A stretch of 64,000 bases of DNA from a virus. The notes under the pieces are model-generated. The model was given only the letters and a program-made list of their open reading frames with translations, was not told the origin of the DNA and made no database searches. Shown here one piece after another: positions 52,946-59,797 of this stretch. Position 1 is the stretch's first letter; each line of letters begins with the position of its first letter. The DNA is taken from positions 49,834 through 113,833 of IMG/VR virus record IMGVR_UViG_3300042879_002524, one strand, 5' to 3'. The translations under genes were made by a program, and so were the position numbers.

Positions 52946-53137
52946 CTAAATATTAACTATAGTAACTAAGCTATCAGCTGGCATTATGGTCCATCCGATA
53001 TCATTAATATTTTCTAATAGTACAGTAACTGCATTTTTCCTTGTTTTTATTACTTTTGCACGTCGCACCATATTAGGATTACTCATTGCAAATTCAACTA
53101 TTTGTCCCTTTTTTACTGTTCTAACTTCTACTTGCAT
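52946..53137 (-). CDS. Small beta-barrel-like protein, tandem copy B
   Basis: From ATG 53137 the product is 63 residues and starts MQVEVRTVKKGQIVEFAMSN. It is a paralogue of the gene at 52666 (see there). Class E-type promoter with -35 TTGGTC. The longer frame crosses the promoter and is rejected. Confidence 0.65.
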   Translation of the reverse strand: MQVEVRTVKKGQIVEFAMSNPNMVRRAKVIKTRKNAVTVLLENINDIGWTIMPADSLVTIVNI

Positions 53138-53161
53138 ATCTCTTATTTTTAAATTAATACT

Positions 53162-53192
53162 TAAATATAAGTAAAAAAAGTGCGCGGACCAA
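53162..53192 (-). promoter_or_regulatory. Class E promoter for gene 52946-53137
   Basis: -35 TTGGTC, 17 bp, -7 TATATTTA. Confidence 0.6.
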
Positions 53193-53231
53193 ATTATCCA
53201 CACACTTTTTTACGATTTTTTTTATATTTTT

Positions 53232-53552
53232 TTAAACTTTGTTACGGAGCATTTTCGCGCGCAACCTGTCTATTAATTTAATATAGTCATTTATATTTGC
53301 ATCATAATATTCATCACGTACAAAGTCGTTATTCCAAAAGTTTAAATTATAATCTCCGATGAGCCATCGGCGCTTGTCGCCTGCTTTACGCATCGCATAC
53401 TGTTTTTCTGCTACTTTTTGTGCTAATGCTAAAACTCGAGGATCTTGCATATCGAGGCTTAGTAGTGTTGTTTCATCAGAATCTTCAGATAAATTCTTTG
53501 TTTTAAAACGATGCATATTCTCTGCAAGTATATTTCGATTCGTTGTCATATT
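53232..53552 (-). CDS. Small internal-type protein with extended targeting sequence
   Basis: From ATG 53552 the product is 106 residues and starts MTTNRNILAENMHRFKTKNL. LAE fits the prohead-protease site, and LAENMxRFxxKNLxE is shared with the rightward gene at 33095. The rest is helical (QKVAEKQYAMRKAGDKRRW). It is the only targeting-sequence gene inside the early block, and fittingly its promoter is class L, not class E. Confidence 0.7.
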   Translation of the reverse strand, partial: NMTTNRNILAENMHRFKTKNLSEDSDETTLLSLDMQDPRVLALAQKVAEKQYAMRKAGDKRRWLIGDYNLNFWNNDFVRDEYYDANINDYIKLIDRLRAKMLRNKV

Positions 53553-53566
53553 ACTCCGATGTTTTA

Positions 53567-53575
53567 AATAAATAT
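53567..53575 (-). promoter_or_regulatory. Class L promoter box after a terminator
   Basis: Coding strand ACTGTTTATATATTTATTTA, directly behind a terminator T-run, 15 nt before the ATG. Confidence 0.58.
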
Positions 53576-53584
53576 ATAAACAGT

Positions 53585-53623
53585 AAAAAAGGACCCGGGA
53601 ATAAGAGAGAGAAACCCGAGTCC
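53585..53623 (-). terminator. Intrinsic terminator of the candidate ncRNA
   Basis: Nine-nt arms (53591-53599 and 53615-53623, one mismatch) and a 15-nt loop, followed on the minus strand by six T. Confidence 0.78.
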
Positions 53624-53895
53624 CTACACGATTCACATCGCCTTACCTAAATCCGATCCGCCGGGAGTGTCTTGCGAGCACTACGATCCCGGACCCCGTC
53701 GGTATATTGAGAGACATGTTTGCAATACAAAGGCCCGGAGGTGTTAGCAAGTTGTGCTCCGTAGTGCTCTGATGCTTGTGGTTACCGGGCCTAATCGATC
53801 CATGTTTTATCGCGGGATGAATCTTTCCCATATCTTTGTTCGTGATCCTTCTGGCCGCCTTAAGCATTTGGTTGGATCAACCTTCCTTCTTAATT
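53590..53895 (-). ncRNA. Candidate structured non-coding RNA
   Basis: About 300 nt without a credible gene but with several stems: CCGGGA/TCCCGG (53661-53666 and 53687-53692) enclosing AGTG/CACT, and a perfect AGGCCCGG/CCGGGCCT (53731-53738 and 53785-53792). On the minus strand it ends in a strong terminator (53585-53623), and a TATATTTG box (53897-53904), the Bacteroidota -7 consensus, lies at its upstream edge. It contains the third copy of the start-codon-complementary element (53707-53723). A 74-residue frame through it looks random in composition and is not accepted. Confidence 0.55.
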
Positions 53896-53896
53896 A

Positions 53897-53904
53897 CAAA
53901 TATA
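53897..53904 (-). promoter_or_regulatory. Possible promoter of the candidate ncRNA
   Basis: TATATTTG on the minus strand equals the Bacteroidota -7 consensus TAnnTTTG. No good -35 box at 17 bp. Confidence 0.4.
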
Positions 53905-54265
53905 TAATATGAAAACTAAATCTAAAAACCAACCGTATCTAAAAATAAATCTAAAAATACATCTAAAAATAACGTGATATTGGTCTAAAAATCGTCTAAA
54001 AATAGCCTGTTCGGTTACTCCGTATAGCTAGCAAAGCAAAAGAAACCGGCCCAAAAGTGCTACTTTTCTAAAAATACGTCTAAAAATCAAACCGGATATT
54101 GAGCTAAAAATCGACTAAAAATAGCGGATTCATCTAAAAATAGCCGGGGAGCATCAGATATCCATCTAAAAATAAACCTGACAGTTACTCTGTATAATTA
54201 GCAAACCGAACGTATACGCACTATAAGAACGAATACAGGTTACTCCGTATAGCTACAGAATCGAA

Positions 54266-54331
54266 CTAACCGATTTCTCGCCAAGCAATAAACCCTATTA
54301 TTAACCCGAAAAATAACACCGATACCATCAT
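54266..54331 (-). CDS. Micro membrane protein, 21 residues
   Basis: MMVSVLFFGLIIGFIAWREI is one transmembrane helix with a short charged end. A class E promoter (54355-54385) precedes it. Similar in style to the micro-proteins at 46789 and 51971. It may instead be a leader within the control region. Confidence 0.42.
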   Translation of the reverse strand: MMVSVLFFGLIIGFIAWREIG

Positions 54332-54354
54332 ACCTCTTTAATTTAATTACACTT

Positions 54355-54385
54355 TAAATATAAGAAGAATTCGCCACATATCCAA
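54355..54385 (-). promoter_or_regulatory. Class E promoter in the control region
   Basis: -35 TTGGAT, 17 bp, -7 TATATTTA, reading toward the micro-gene and the repeat array. Confidence 0.6.
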
Positions 54386-54600
54386 CCAAAAGCAAAAATC
54401 AATCTAAAAATAGACCAAAAAGGTTGGATATTACAAGACACAGTATACGCACATATAACACGGTTTACAGTGTAACGGATATCAGTAATCCAGGCGACCC
54501 GTAATAAAGAGTCTATGCCCCCCGTATTAGTTGTATAGGGAGGGAGATATATATAACCTATCTGTCTGGATGCTACTAGACACCATTTCGTCTAAAAATA

Positions 54601-54697
54601 ACGCCCTATATCTGCGTATTTTACCTTAAAAACGACAGGGAGATGCTGAGGGAGTCTTATTACTAGACACTGAATGCGATGCGATACCAGGTACTAC
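54601..54697. other. Remainder of the control region
   Basis: No gene or strong hairpin is seen; it holds the second TACTAGACAC copy and ends at the stop codon of gene 54698. Confidence 0.5.
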
Positions 54698-54946
54698 TTA
54701 ACCTATAACACACTGCCATATCGCGTCTCCCACTGCCCACGCCATTACTCCGATTGTTATGCATCCTAGGATTACAGCTAACGCCATTATGCCTGTCAAT
54801 GTGCGTAACACGTAACCCCATATCCACACATAGTCTGGACGTTTTTCATCTAATATGTAACGTTCTGTGAGACATCCTATTAAATATACTGAGTACCATA
54901 TAGCTATTATACTCGTTATTCCTATTACAGTCTTTATTACAATCAT
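54698..54946 (-). CDS. Small integral membrane protein
   Basis: The 82-residue protein has two hydrophobic segments (about residues 3-26 and 45-80), with a charged loop ERYILDEKRPDYVWIW between. No family recognised. First gene after the control region. Confidence 0.65.
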   Translation of the reverse strand: MIVIKTVIGITSIIAIWYSVYLIGCLTERYILDEKRPDYVWIWGYVLRTLTGIMALAVILGCITIGVMAWAVGDAIWQCVIG

Positions 54947-55104
54947 TCTTACTATTATTTTTATTTAGAAGCTTATCCGTATACAGCTACATCTTCTAAT
55001 TAGTCCAGGATCCGTTAAATCTTTTTAAGTATTAAACATCCAGTTGAGTCAAGTTTTGGTATTGCTCTGTCACATAAACCATCTTCCTATCATTCTATTC
55101 TGAT

Positions 55105-55476
55105 TTAAAATTCCGGCTCTTCTGTACGTGCTAATTCTTCTGCTTTAATACGATCCTCTGCATATTCATACACTGCAAAGAAGTCAGCACGATCTTTTTG
55201 ATCTAACTCCAATAGTCTTGCACCAACTGTGTTCAAATCACAACATGCTTCATCGTCATCATAATGCAATGTAGCTACAGTGTAACATCCTTCTGGTCGA
55301 TCGAATACCGTTTCTTGTATGGCAGTATTGTTAAGTCGTAAAAACTCTCCATCGGATACCCAACCACCTTCTAAGTATTCAGCTAGCTTACCGTAATAAT
55401 GATTAGGTTGCCATTTAACTATTTCATAACGTCCTTGATCGAAACGGCATTCAATGTTGTTGATTCTTATTCTCAT
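55105..55476 (-). CDS. Hypothetical acidic protein
   Basis: The 123-residue product starts MRIRINNIECRFDQGRYEIV; beta-rich N-terminus, acidic helical end (EYAEDRIKAEELARTEEPEF). Eleven bp after gene 55487. The 158-bp gap downstream holds nothing recognisable. Confidence 0.62.
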   Translation of the reverse strand: MRIRINNIECRFDQGRYEIVKWQPNHYYGKLAEYLEGGWVSDGEFLRLNNTAIQETVFDRPEGCYTVATLHYDDDEACCDLNTVGARLLELDQKDRADFFAVYEYAEDRIKAEELARTEEPEF

Positions 55477-55486
55477 AACTCTCGTT

Positions 55487-55735
55487 TTATCGTTTTCGTT
55501 TATCTACTAGGAAAAATTCTTCGAACTCTGTTGGAGTGAAATATGTTAACTCATCATCCAGATAGTCTGCATCAAACCGTACTCCATATCTGCCAGTCAG
55601 CTTAGTAATAGTTTGCAGTGTACCAAACATCACATTGCGACTAGCGATAGCATCACCAATCTTAACATTTCCTGATTTTAAGTTAACTGGCTCGAACCCA
55701 GCTTCCAACATTTTCTTTATTGTCTGTTCTCTCAT
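55487..55735 (-). CDS. Hypothetical small protein
   Basis: The 82-residue protein starts MREQTIKKMLEAGFEPVNLK and has TKLTGRYGVRFDADYLDDEL later. It has a class E promoter 20 nt upstream. No family recognised. Confidence 0.65.
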   Translation of the reverse strand: MREQTIKKMLEAGFEPVNLKSGNVKIGDAIASRNVMFGTLQTITKLTGRYGVRFDADYLDDELTYFTPTEFEEFFLVDKRKR

Positions 55736-55755
55736 GACTCTTATTTTTTATACTT

Positions 55756-55786
55756 TAAATATAAGAATTATTTTGCAAACGTCCAA
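55756..55786 (-). promoter_or_regulatory. Class E promoter for genes 55487 and 55105
   Basis: -35 TTGGAC, 17 bp, -7 TATATTTA. Confidence 0.62.
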
Positions 55787-55794
55787 ATAACTGA

Positions 55795-56130
55795 TTAATT
55801 TAATTTGCGAAGCCGTACGGATATTCGTCCTTGAGATCGTTTTGCGATACATCCGAATGCAGCATAACTCAAATCAATTCGATTGCTGGATTTTACTCCC
55901 ATTCGGTCCGTAACTGTTACAGTGCATTTAACTGCAGTTGCTATGTTAGTTACTTCCAATATGGTGCCAAACTTTGCAAAGTTGTATGCGGCCGTTAGTG
56001 AATCTCGATGCATCCGCGTGCCTGATGCAGTGCGTCTTCCATGCATATCATACCAAGTAGCTATATGCGTTGATGTACTGGATGCTGTTAGTAATAGTGA
56101 GGCAATGCTGCCAAGTAATAGTGTTTTCAT
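55795..56130 (-). CDS. Secreted RlpA-like double-psi beta-barrel protein
   Basis: From ATG 56130 the product is about 111 residues with a signal peptide (MKTLLLGSIASLLLTASS). The mature part has IATWYDMHGRRTASGTRMHRD, TAAYNFAKFGTILEVTN, VTVTDRM and RIDLSYAAFGCIA, the order of RlpA-type barrels (G-T-A-xG, AAH-like and NDRGP-like sites, here degenerate). Such domains bind or cleave naked peptidoglycan strands. It may help lysis or wall remodelling. Confidence 0.78.
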   Translation of the reverse strand: MKTLLLGSIASLLLTASSTSTHIATWYDMHGRRTASGTRMHRDSLTAAYNFAKFGTILEVTNIATAVKCTVTVTDRMGVKSSNRIDLSYAAFGCIAKRSQGRISVRLRKLN

Positions 56131-56141
56131 TTCATTTCCTT

Positions 56142-56735
56142 TTAATCCCAACAATCATCTAATCGTTGTTCTAATAACTTAAATAGCAGTCGTCGACATC
56201 TTTGCTGATTCTCATACGCAATACACATTGCTACATGTTCTTTGTTAGTGATGTCAATTGAACTATTCGTGAGCCAGCGTATCTCGCCATTAACTACTCG
56301 TTTATACTGCCTAGGATATCGTTTAAAATACTCATCTAAATCATTTCTGAGTACCGTAGATTCCATCGTGTACCATTTGCCTGTTTCATCAGTAGGAACA
56401 AATTCAAATTCAGAATCAATATATTCTAAATACTCAGTTTCATAAGCTCCATCCTGCATCAGCCAACACAATCTGGCACATGTTAATAATACTTCGGAAG
56501 TCCGTTGAGCTGACTCATGTCGGTCTCTGGATCCGATTCCTGCAGCTTGTTGTTCCAATTTGAATTGCATTATGCGATATACATATGCTGCATCCCAATC
56601 GCGGTCCTTCCATATCACAGGCAACCATCGCCACAAATTACGTACTCCTTGTGCAAAGTCTTTGTGCCAATACTTGCCTTCGAATCGCCACCATAATGCA
56701 ATTCGTTCCCACCATGTTGTGTTTCTTGCTTTCAT
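56142..56735 (-). CDS. Conserved phage hypothetical protein
   Basis: The 197-residue tryptophan-rich protein starts MKARNTTWWERIALWWRFEG, continues IMQFKLEQQAAGIGSRDRHE and has helical repeats of charged residues. Members of this style are common in large phages and have no known function. Four-frame overlaps: one base with the next upstream gene. Confidence 0.68.
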   Translation of the reverse strand: MKARNTTWWERIALWWRFEGKYWHKDFAQGVRNLWRWLPVIWKDRDWDAAYVYRIMQFKLEQQAAGIGSRDRHESAQRTSEVLLTCARLCWLMQDGAYETEYLEYIDSEFEFVPTDETGKWYTMESTVLRNDLDEYFKRYPRQYKRVVNGEIRWLTNSSIDITNKEHVAMCIAYENQQRCRRLLFKLLEQRLDDCWD

Positions 56736-56926
56736 TAGTCGTTTCGTTTAAACCATTTAGCGGATGCAACTGGATCTACTCGTGCTAACGGTTTCTTTGA
56801 TACCTTTCCGGCGTCTTGTTGCATCCGTTGATATGCAGCACGTGCTTTCTCAGCAACCGAATCCTGATATGGCACATGTTCTTGCCGTTCATTATAAAAA
56901 TTAAGATTAGGCCGGATCGCGCTCAT
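56735..56926 (-). CDS. Small hypothetical protein
   Basis: From ATG 56926 the product is about 63 residues (MSAIRPNLNFYNERQEHVPY). It overlaps the membrane-protein gene at 56907 by 20 bp. No family recognised. Confidence 0.58.
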   Translation of the reverse strand: MSAIRPNLNFYNERQEHVPYQDSVAEKARAAYQRMQQDAGKVSKKPLARVDPVASAKWFKRND

Positions 56927-57137
56927 TTTTAAAGACTTTATCAAAGAATGATTCCCAATGCTTAAGTAATGGTCTAAAAACTAACCAGGAAAACGTAAGA
57001 GCCGGAATCCATATCCATATTTCAAACCAACTTGCTGATGCAGCAATTAGCAGTGTTATGTATCCGAGTCCAATTGCAATCCACGTGGATAATGAAACTA
57101 CAAAATCTTTTAAAACTTTAACTACAATATTTTTCAT
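56907..57137 (-). CDS. Two-helix membrane protein
   Basis: The 76-residue protein has hydrophobic segments at about residues 15-34 and 36-56 (WIAIGLGYITLLIAA, then WIWIPALTFSWLVF), and a charged C-terminal end. No family recognised. Two bp after gene 57140. Confidence 0.65.
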   Translation of the reverse strand: MKNIVVKVLKDFVVSLSTWIAIGLGYITLLIAASASWFEIWIWIPALTFSWLVFRPLLKHWESFFDKVFKNERDPA

Positions 57138-57139
57138 AA

Positions 57140-57499
57140 CTACTTGGTTAATAAATTTATTATTGAATAGTTTTTATCAAATTTATTCTTAATCAGATAA
57201 ATGTATGTTATTCGTTCCGTTTCATCCATTACAATCCAATAAGGATCTCCAGCATCATCTTTTCCTTTTGGTGTATCCATGTTTAAATCATATGAACCTA
57301 GAATTGATTCTAATTTAATTAAAACATTAACAGTTTCATCCTGGAAAAACATTTGATTCTCAAATCCTTTCCCATTTACTACGTACCAGAATCCTAGTGG
57401 CGTTTCTTTGGCATTTTTATCTACTGTTACTACACCAATTTGTGCATTAGCTGATACTGTTGCGAGAGCTAATGCTATTGTTAACATGATTTTTTTCAT
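57140..57499 (-). CDS. Small exported protein
   Basis: The 119-residue protein begins with a clear signal peptide (MKKIMLTIALALATVSANAQ, cleavage after ANA). The mature part has a beta pattern (GFWYVVNGKGFENQMFFQDE and ERITYIYLIKNKF). No family recognised; periplasmic or secreted. Confidence 0.7.
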   Translation of the reverse strand: MKKIMLTIALALATVSANAQIGVVTVDKNAKETPLGFWYVVNGKGFENQMFFQDETVNVLIKLESILGSYDLNMDTPKGKDDAGDPYWIVMDETERITYIYLIKNKFDKNYSIINLLTK

Positions 57500-57519
57500 A
57501 ATTTAATTGTTTTGATATG

Positions 57520-57798
57520 TTATTTATTTGAATTACAATTTAAAGCAAATTCTTCGATTGATGCTGCGCCACATACGCACTTTCTAGTATTAGCATCAAA
57601 CTTACAATTGGGACGACTCATTAATTTAGTTTGAATCCATACATGTTGTTCCGATTCAATCGTATTAACTCGACCAGCTGGGTACACTGTACGTGCGATA
57701 CGAAGTTTTGGTTTTTCATCTCTAGGCAATTTGCAAAGCATACCTAACCGACGAAGCAGCAATAAAGCTGATGTTTGTATGTTTCTTTTACGTTTCAT
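57520..57798 (-). CDS. Hypothetical basic protein with cysteine pair
   Basis: The 92-residue basic protein starts MKRKRNIQTSALLLLRRLGM; later CKFDANTRKCVCGAAS (about residues 65-80) with three cysteines that could bind zinc. Confidence 0.6.
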   Translation of the reverse strand: MKRKRNIQTSALLLLRRLGMLCKLPRDEKPKLRIARTVYPAGRVNTIESEQHVWIQTKLMSRPNCKFDANTRKCVCGAASIEEFALNCNSNK

Positions 57799-57868
57799 AA
57801 CTCTTTTATTTACTTAAATAATAAGAAAAATAAATATAACAACCAACCGGAGAGGATTCTTTTCTTGT

Positions 57869-58213
57869 TTATCCTTTAAGTACTTCTTTGCTTGATTTAA
57901 GTGTGCCTGTTAGTTTAGCTTCTAACTTGTCAACTCGATGGTCGACATACTGTTGCACTTGATCGGTGTGGCGATGTGCTTCATCGATTCGATTATTGAG
58001 TCGATCATACTCACTACGTACGCCATTAGCTAACACAGATTCCACCATGTTAATTTCGCGACTTAATTCTCGTTCGTCGTCTGTTAAACGTTGTTTTAAC
58101 TGCATTAAGTCTGTTGACAATTTTACTGCCTTAAGCAAACCTACAACTGAAATGATAGCAATTGTCATCACTATAACTGTAAGTGCACCTACGGCCATTG
58201 ATTCTAATATCAT
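57869..58213 (-). CDS. Membrane-anchored coiled-coil protein
   Basis: The 114-residue protein has an N-terminal transmembrane helix (about 8-29), then a long polar coiled coil (about 36-100). Topology as in i-spanins or small tethering proteins. No family recognised. Confidence 0.65.
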   Translation of the reverse strand: MILESMAVGALTVIVMTIAIISVVGLLKAVKLSTDLMQLKQRLTDDERELSREINMVESVLANGVRSEYDRLNNRIDEAHRHTDQVQQYVDHRVDKLEAKLTGTLKSSKEVLKG

Positions 58214-58214
58214 G

Positions 58215-58547
58215 TTATTCTCCTATGTTAATAGAATCCTCCCCGGTTGGTTGTGTTTCTTTGTTAGGCCAGTCGCTGAGTTTAAGTCCCCACATAAGAC
58301 TAGTCCACATCATTTCTTTTTCTGCTTGTTTAGCATATAATTTTAGGTTCTTTTGAAGATATTTCTTTCCCCAGCGTTTCCATTCGTCATGCTGAGCCTC
58401 AGTCATAGTCCATTGTGTGAACCAATCGTCTTTACGATCCTTTACATCATCATAAGTAACAGCATGTCCTGCAATCTGAAACATTGCATTGATAATATCA
58501 ATTACTGCATTGTCCCACTTTTCTTGTCGTGTTAATCTCTTTGCCAT
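58215..58547 (-). CDS. Conserved phage hypothetical protein
   Basis: From ATG 58547 the product is 110 residues and starts MAKRLTRQEKWDNAVIDIIN. KDDWFTQWTMTEAQHDEWKRWG (about 41-62) and MWTSLMWGLKLSDW (about 81-94) follow. This signature recurs in large phage genomes of several hosts; function unknown. It overlaps the upstream gene by a few bases. Confidence 0.72.
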   Translation of the reverse strand: MAKRLTRQEKWDNAVIDIINAMFQIAGHAVTYDDVKDRKDDWFTQWTMTEAQHDEWKRWGKKYLQKNLKLYAKQAEKEMMWTSLMWGLKLSDWPNKETQPTGEDSINIGE

Positions 58548-58548
58548 A

Positions 58549-58758
58549 TTATAAATCAATTTGGTATGTTTCTACTACTTTCATCATTCCTAACCAAAAT
58601 ACTACATCATCTGCAGAAGGTAATGGATAGTTTGGTATAAATGTCTCAATAAACTGAGATCGATATCTGAAAGGTACCTTAAGCATTACTAAATCGTCTT
58701 CTTGCGTTAATGCCCAGATGTTTAAATCTTTTTTGCTAAGTCTTAATCGTCTTTTCAT
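58549..58758 (-). CDS. Small hypothetical protein
   Basis: The 69-residue protein (MKRRLRLSKKDLNIWALTQE, then FIPNYPLPSADDVVFWLGMM) has an alpha/beta pattern. No family recognised. Confidence 0.6.
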   Translation of the reverse strand: MKRRLRLSKKDLNIWALTQEDDLVMLKVPFRYRSQFIETFIPNYPLPSADDVVFWLGMMKVVETYQIDL

Positions 58759-58759
58759 T

Positions 58760-59026
58760 TTATTCTGATTTAAAGGTTTCTTTGTAGTGTTGTCCTAAGT
58801 CTTCTTGTTCCGCTTCAAAGTCTAACAATTTAGGCCTCATTGGTTCTTTATTTGCTACACCATCATCATAACCTTGAGCATAGCCATAAAACGTATCAAG
58901 TTTTCGTTGACTTTCTTCCATTTCTAAAGCAGTCTCAATTAAAACATGAAGTTTAGCATCACTTACAATTTCTGTGATGCTACCTCTTAACCCATCAATT
59001 AAATATTCTACTGCTGTTTGTTTCAT
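58760..59026 (-). CDS. Small conserved phage protein (MKQTA-FKSE family), copy 2
   Basis: From ATG 59026 the product is 88 residues, MKQTAVEYLIDGLRGSI, ending YKETFKSE. It is a paralogue of gene 51756-51965. The ATG overlaps the stop of the phosphoesterase gene (ATGA), which decides the start over the ATG six bases earlier. Confidence 0.7.
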   Translation of the reverse strand: MKQTAVEYLIDGLRGSITEIVSDAKLHVLIETALEMEESQRKLDTFYGYAQGYDDGVANKEPMRPKLLDFEAEQEDLGQHYKETFKSE

Positions 59027-59763
59027 AGCCATGTTATTTTATTTGTTATATTATCCCATTCAAACGTAAATGGTGCGTGAGCGTATTTGTATCTTTCATC
59101 TAATACCGATGCATTGAAGAAATGTGTATGACCATCAAAATGGTAACCATAACTGCCATGTATATGTCCACACACATGAATCTTTGGTCGTATGGTATCT
59201 ATTCGATGCCGAAGCATTTCACAACCTACACGAACACTTTGTCCTCCTGGAATATCCAAATGACCAAATGCTGGTCCATGTGTTACGAGTATGTCGGTAT
59301 CTTCTGGTATTGCATTCCATCGTGATTGCATCTCTTCACCATTACGAGGTAAATTAAATGCCCAATTATGAAATTCAGGTTGCCATGGCGAACCATATAA
59401 TTTAATAGATGCATCTTCATCGATGTTATATAAGGCCATGCCTTCATCTTGTAGATATTCTATTGTTTTATAATAACCTTTCAATAAACTACGAGCTTCA
59501 TCTTCTGAGTCTTGCATCCACCTATCGTGATTACCCGCAATGAGTATTTTAGTATCATAATTATCAATTGCATCAAACCACTGAAAAAACATTACTGCTT
59601 CCATTGGATTGTAACCCGAAGACATAAAGTCACCTGCATGAATCAGTATATCACCACCGGGTAAATCTACGGGCTGATCAGCCTTGCGTAACGATGTTGT
59701 CGTTGTCAGCTGGGCATGCTTTGTATGCGTATCCGATATCAATGTTACTCTATGCTTTCCCAT
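59023..59763 (-). CDS. Calcineurin-like metallophosphoesterase
   Basis: The 246-residue protein has the two-metal phosphoesterase motifs in order: LISDTHTKH (about 8-16), ILIHAGDFMSSG (about 39-50), ILIAGNHDRWM (about 73-83), ILVTHGPAFG (about 158-167) and HVCGHIHGSYG (about 196-206). The length fits the MPPED/UPF0046-type family. Substrate is unknown (nucleotides, cyclic nucleotides or nucleic acid ends). Class E promoter upstream. Confidence 0.88.
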   Translation of the reverse strand: MGKHRVTLISDTHTKHAQLTTTTSLRKADQPVDLPGGDILIHAGDFMSSGYNPMEAVMFFQWFDAIDNYDTKILIAGNHDRWMQDSEDEARSLLKGYYKTIEYLQDEGMALYNIDEDASIKLYGSPWQPEFHNWAFNLPRNGEEMQSRWNAIPEDTDILVTHGPAFGHLDIPGGQSVRVGCEMLRHRIDTIRPKIHVCGHIHGSYGYHFDGHTHFFNASVLDERYKYAHAPFTFEWDNITNKITWL

Positions 59764-59766
59764 ACC

Positions 59767-59797
59767 TTAATATAAGAATAATTCTTTACTAATCCAA
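59767..59797 (-). promoter_or_regulatory. Class E promoter for the phosphoesterase operon
   Basis: -35 TTGGAT, 17 bp, -7 TATATTAA; the -35 box lies inside the 3' end of gene 59789. Confidence 0.55.

Larger units (their letters stand above)
53921..54600. repeat. Array of about 14 TCTAAAAATA repeats (control region)
   Basis: Copies of TCTAAAAATA or one-base variants start at 53921, 53938, 53950, 53962, 53984, 53995, 54067, 54079, 54103, 54114, 54133, 54165, 54403 and 54591, mostly 11-22 bp apart in the dense part. A second repeat, GGTTACTCCGTATAGCTA, occurs at 54013-54030 and 54238-54255, with a variant at 54183-54200. GTATACGCAC and TACTAGACAC occur twice each. Apart from one micro-gene (54266-54331) this 780-bp stretch has no gene. 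It looks like an iteron-type origin or a protein-binding control region. Confidence 0.75.

Noticed and set aside
53643-53867. 74-residue minus-strand reading frame
   Set aside because: Composition looks random, it lacks the AAGAGAGATATG context, and it runs through perfect RNA stems and the start-complementary element; a non-coding RNA explains the region better.
53921-54200. CRISPR array
   Set aside because: Repeats are only 10 bp and mostly 11-22 bp apart, too short for CRISPR repeats or spacers, and no cas gene is present.
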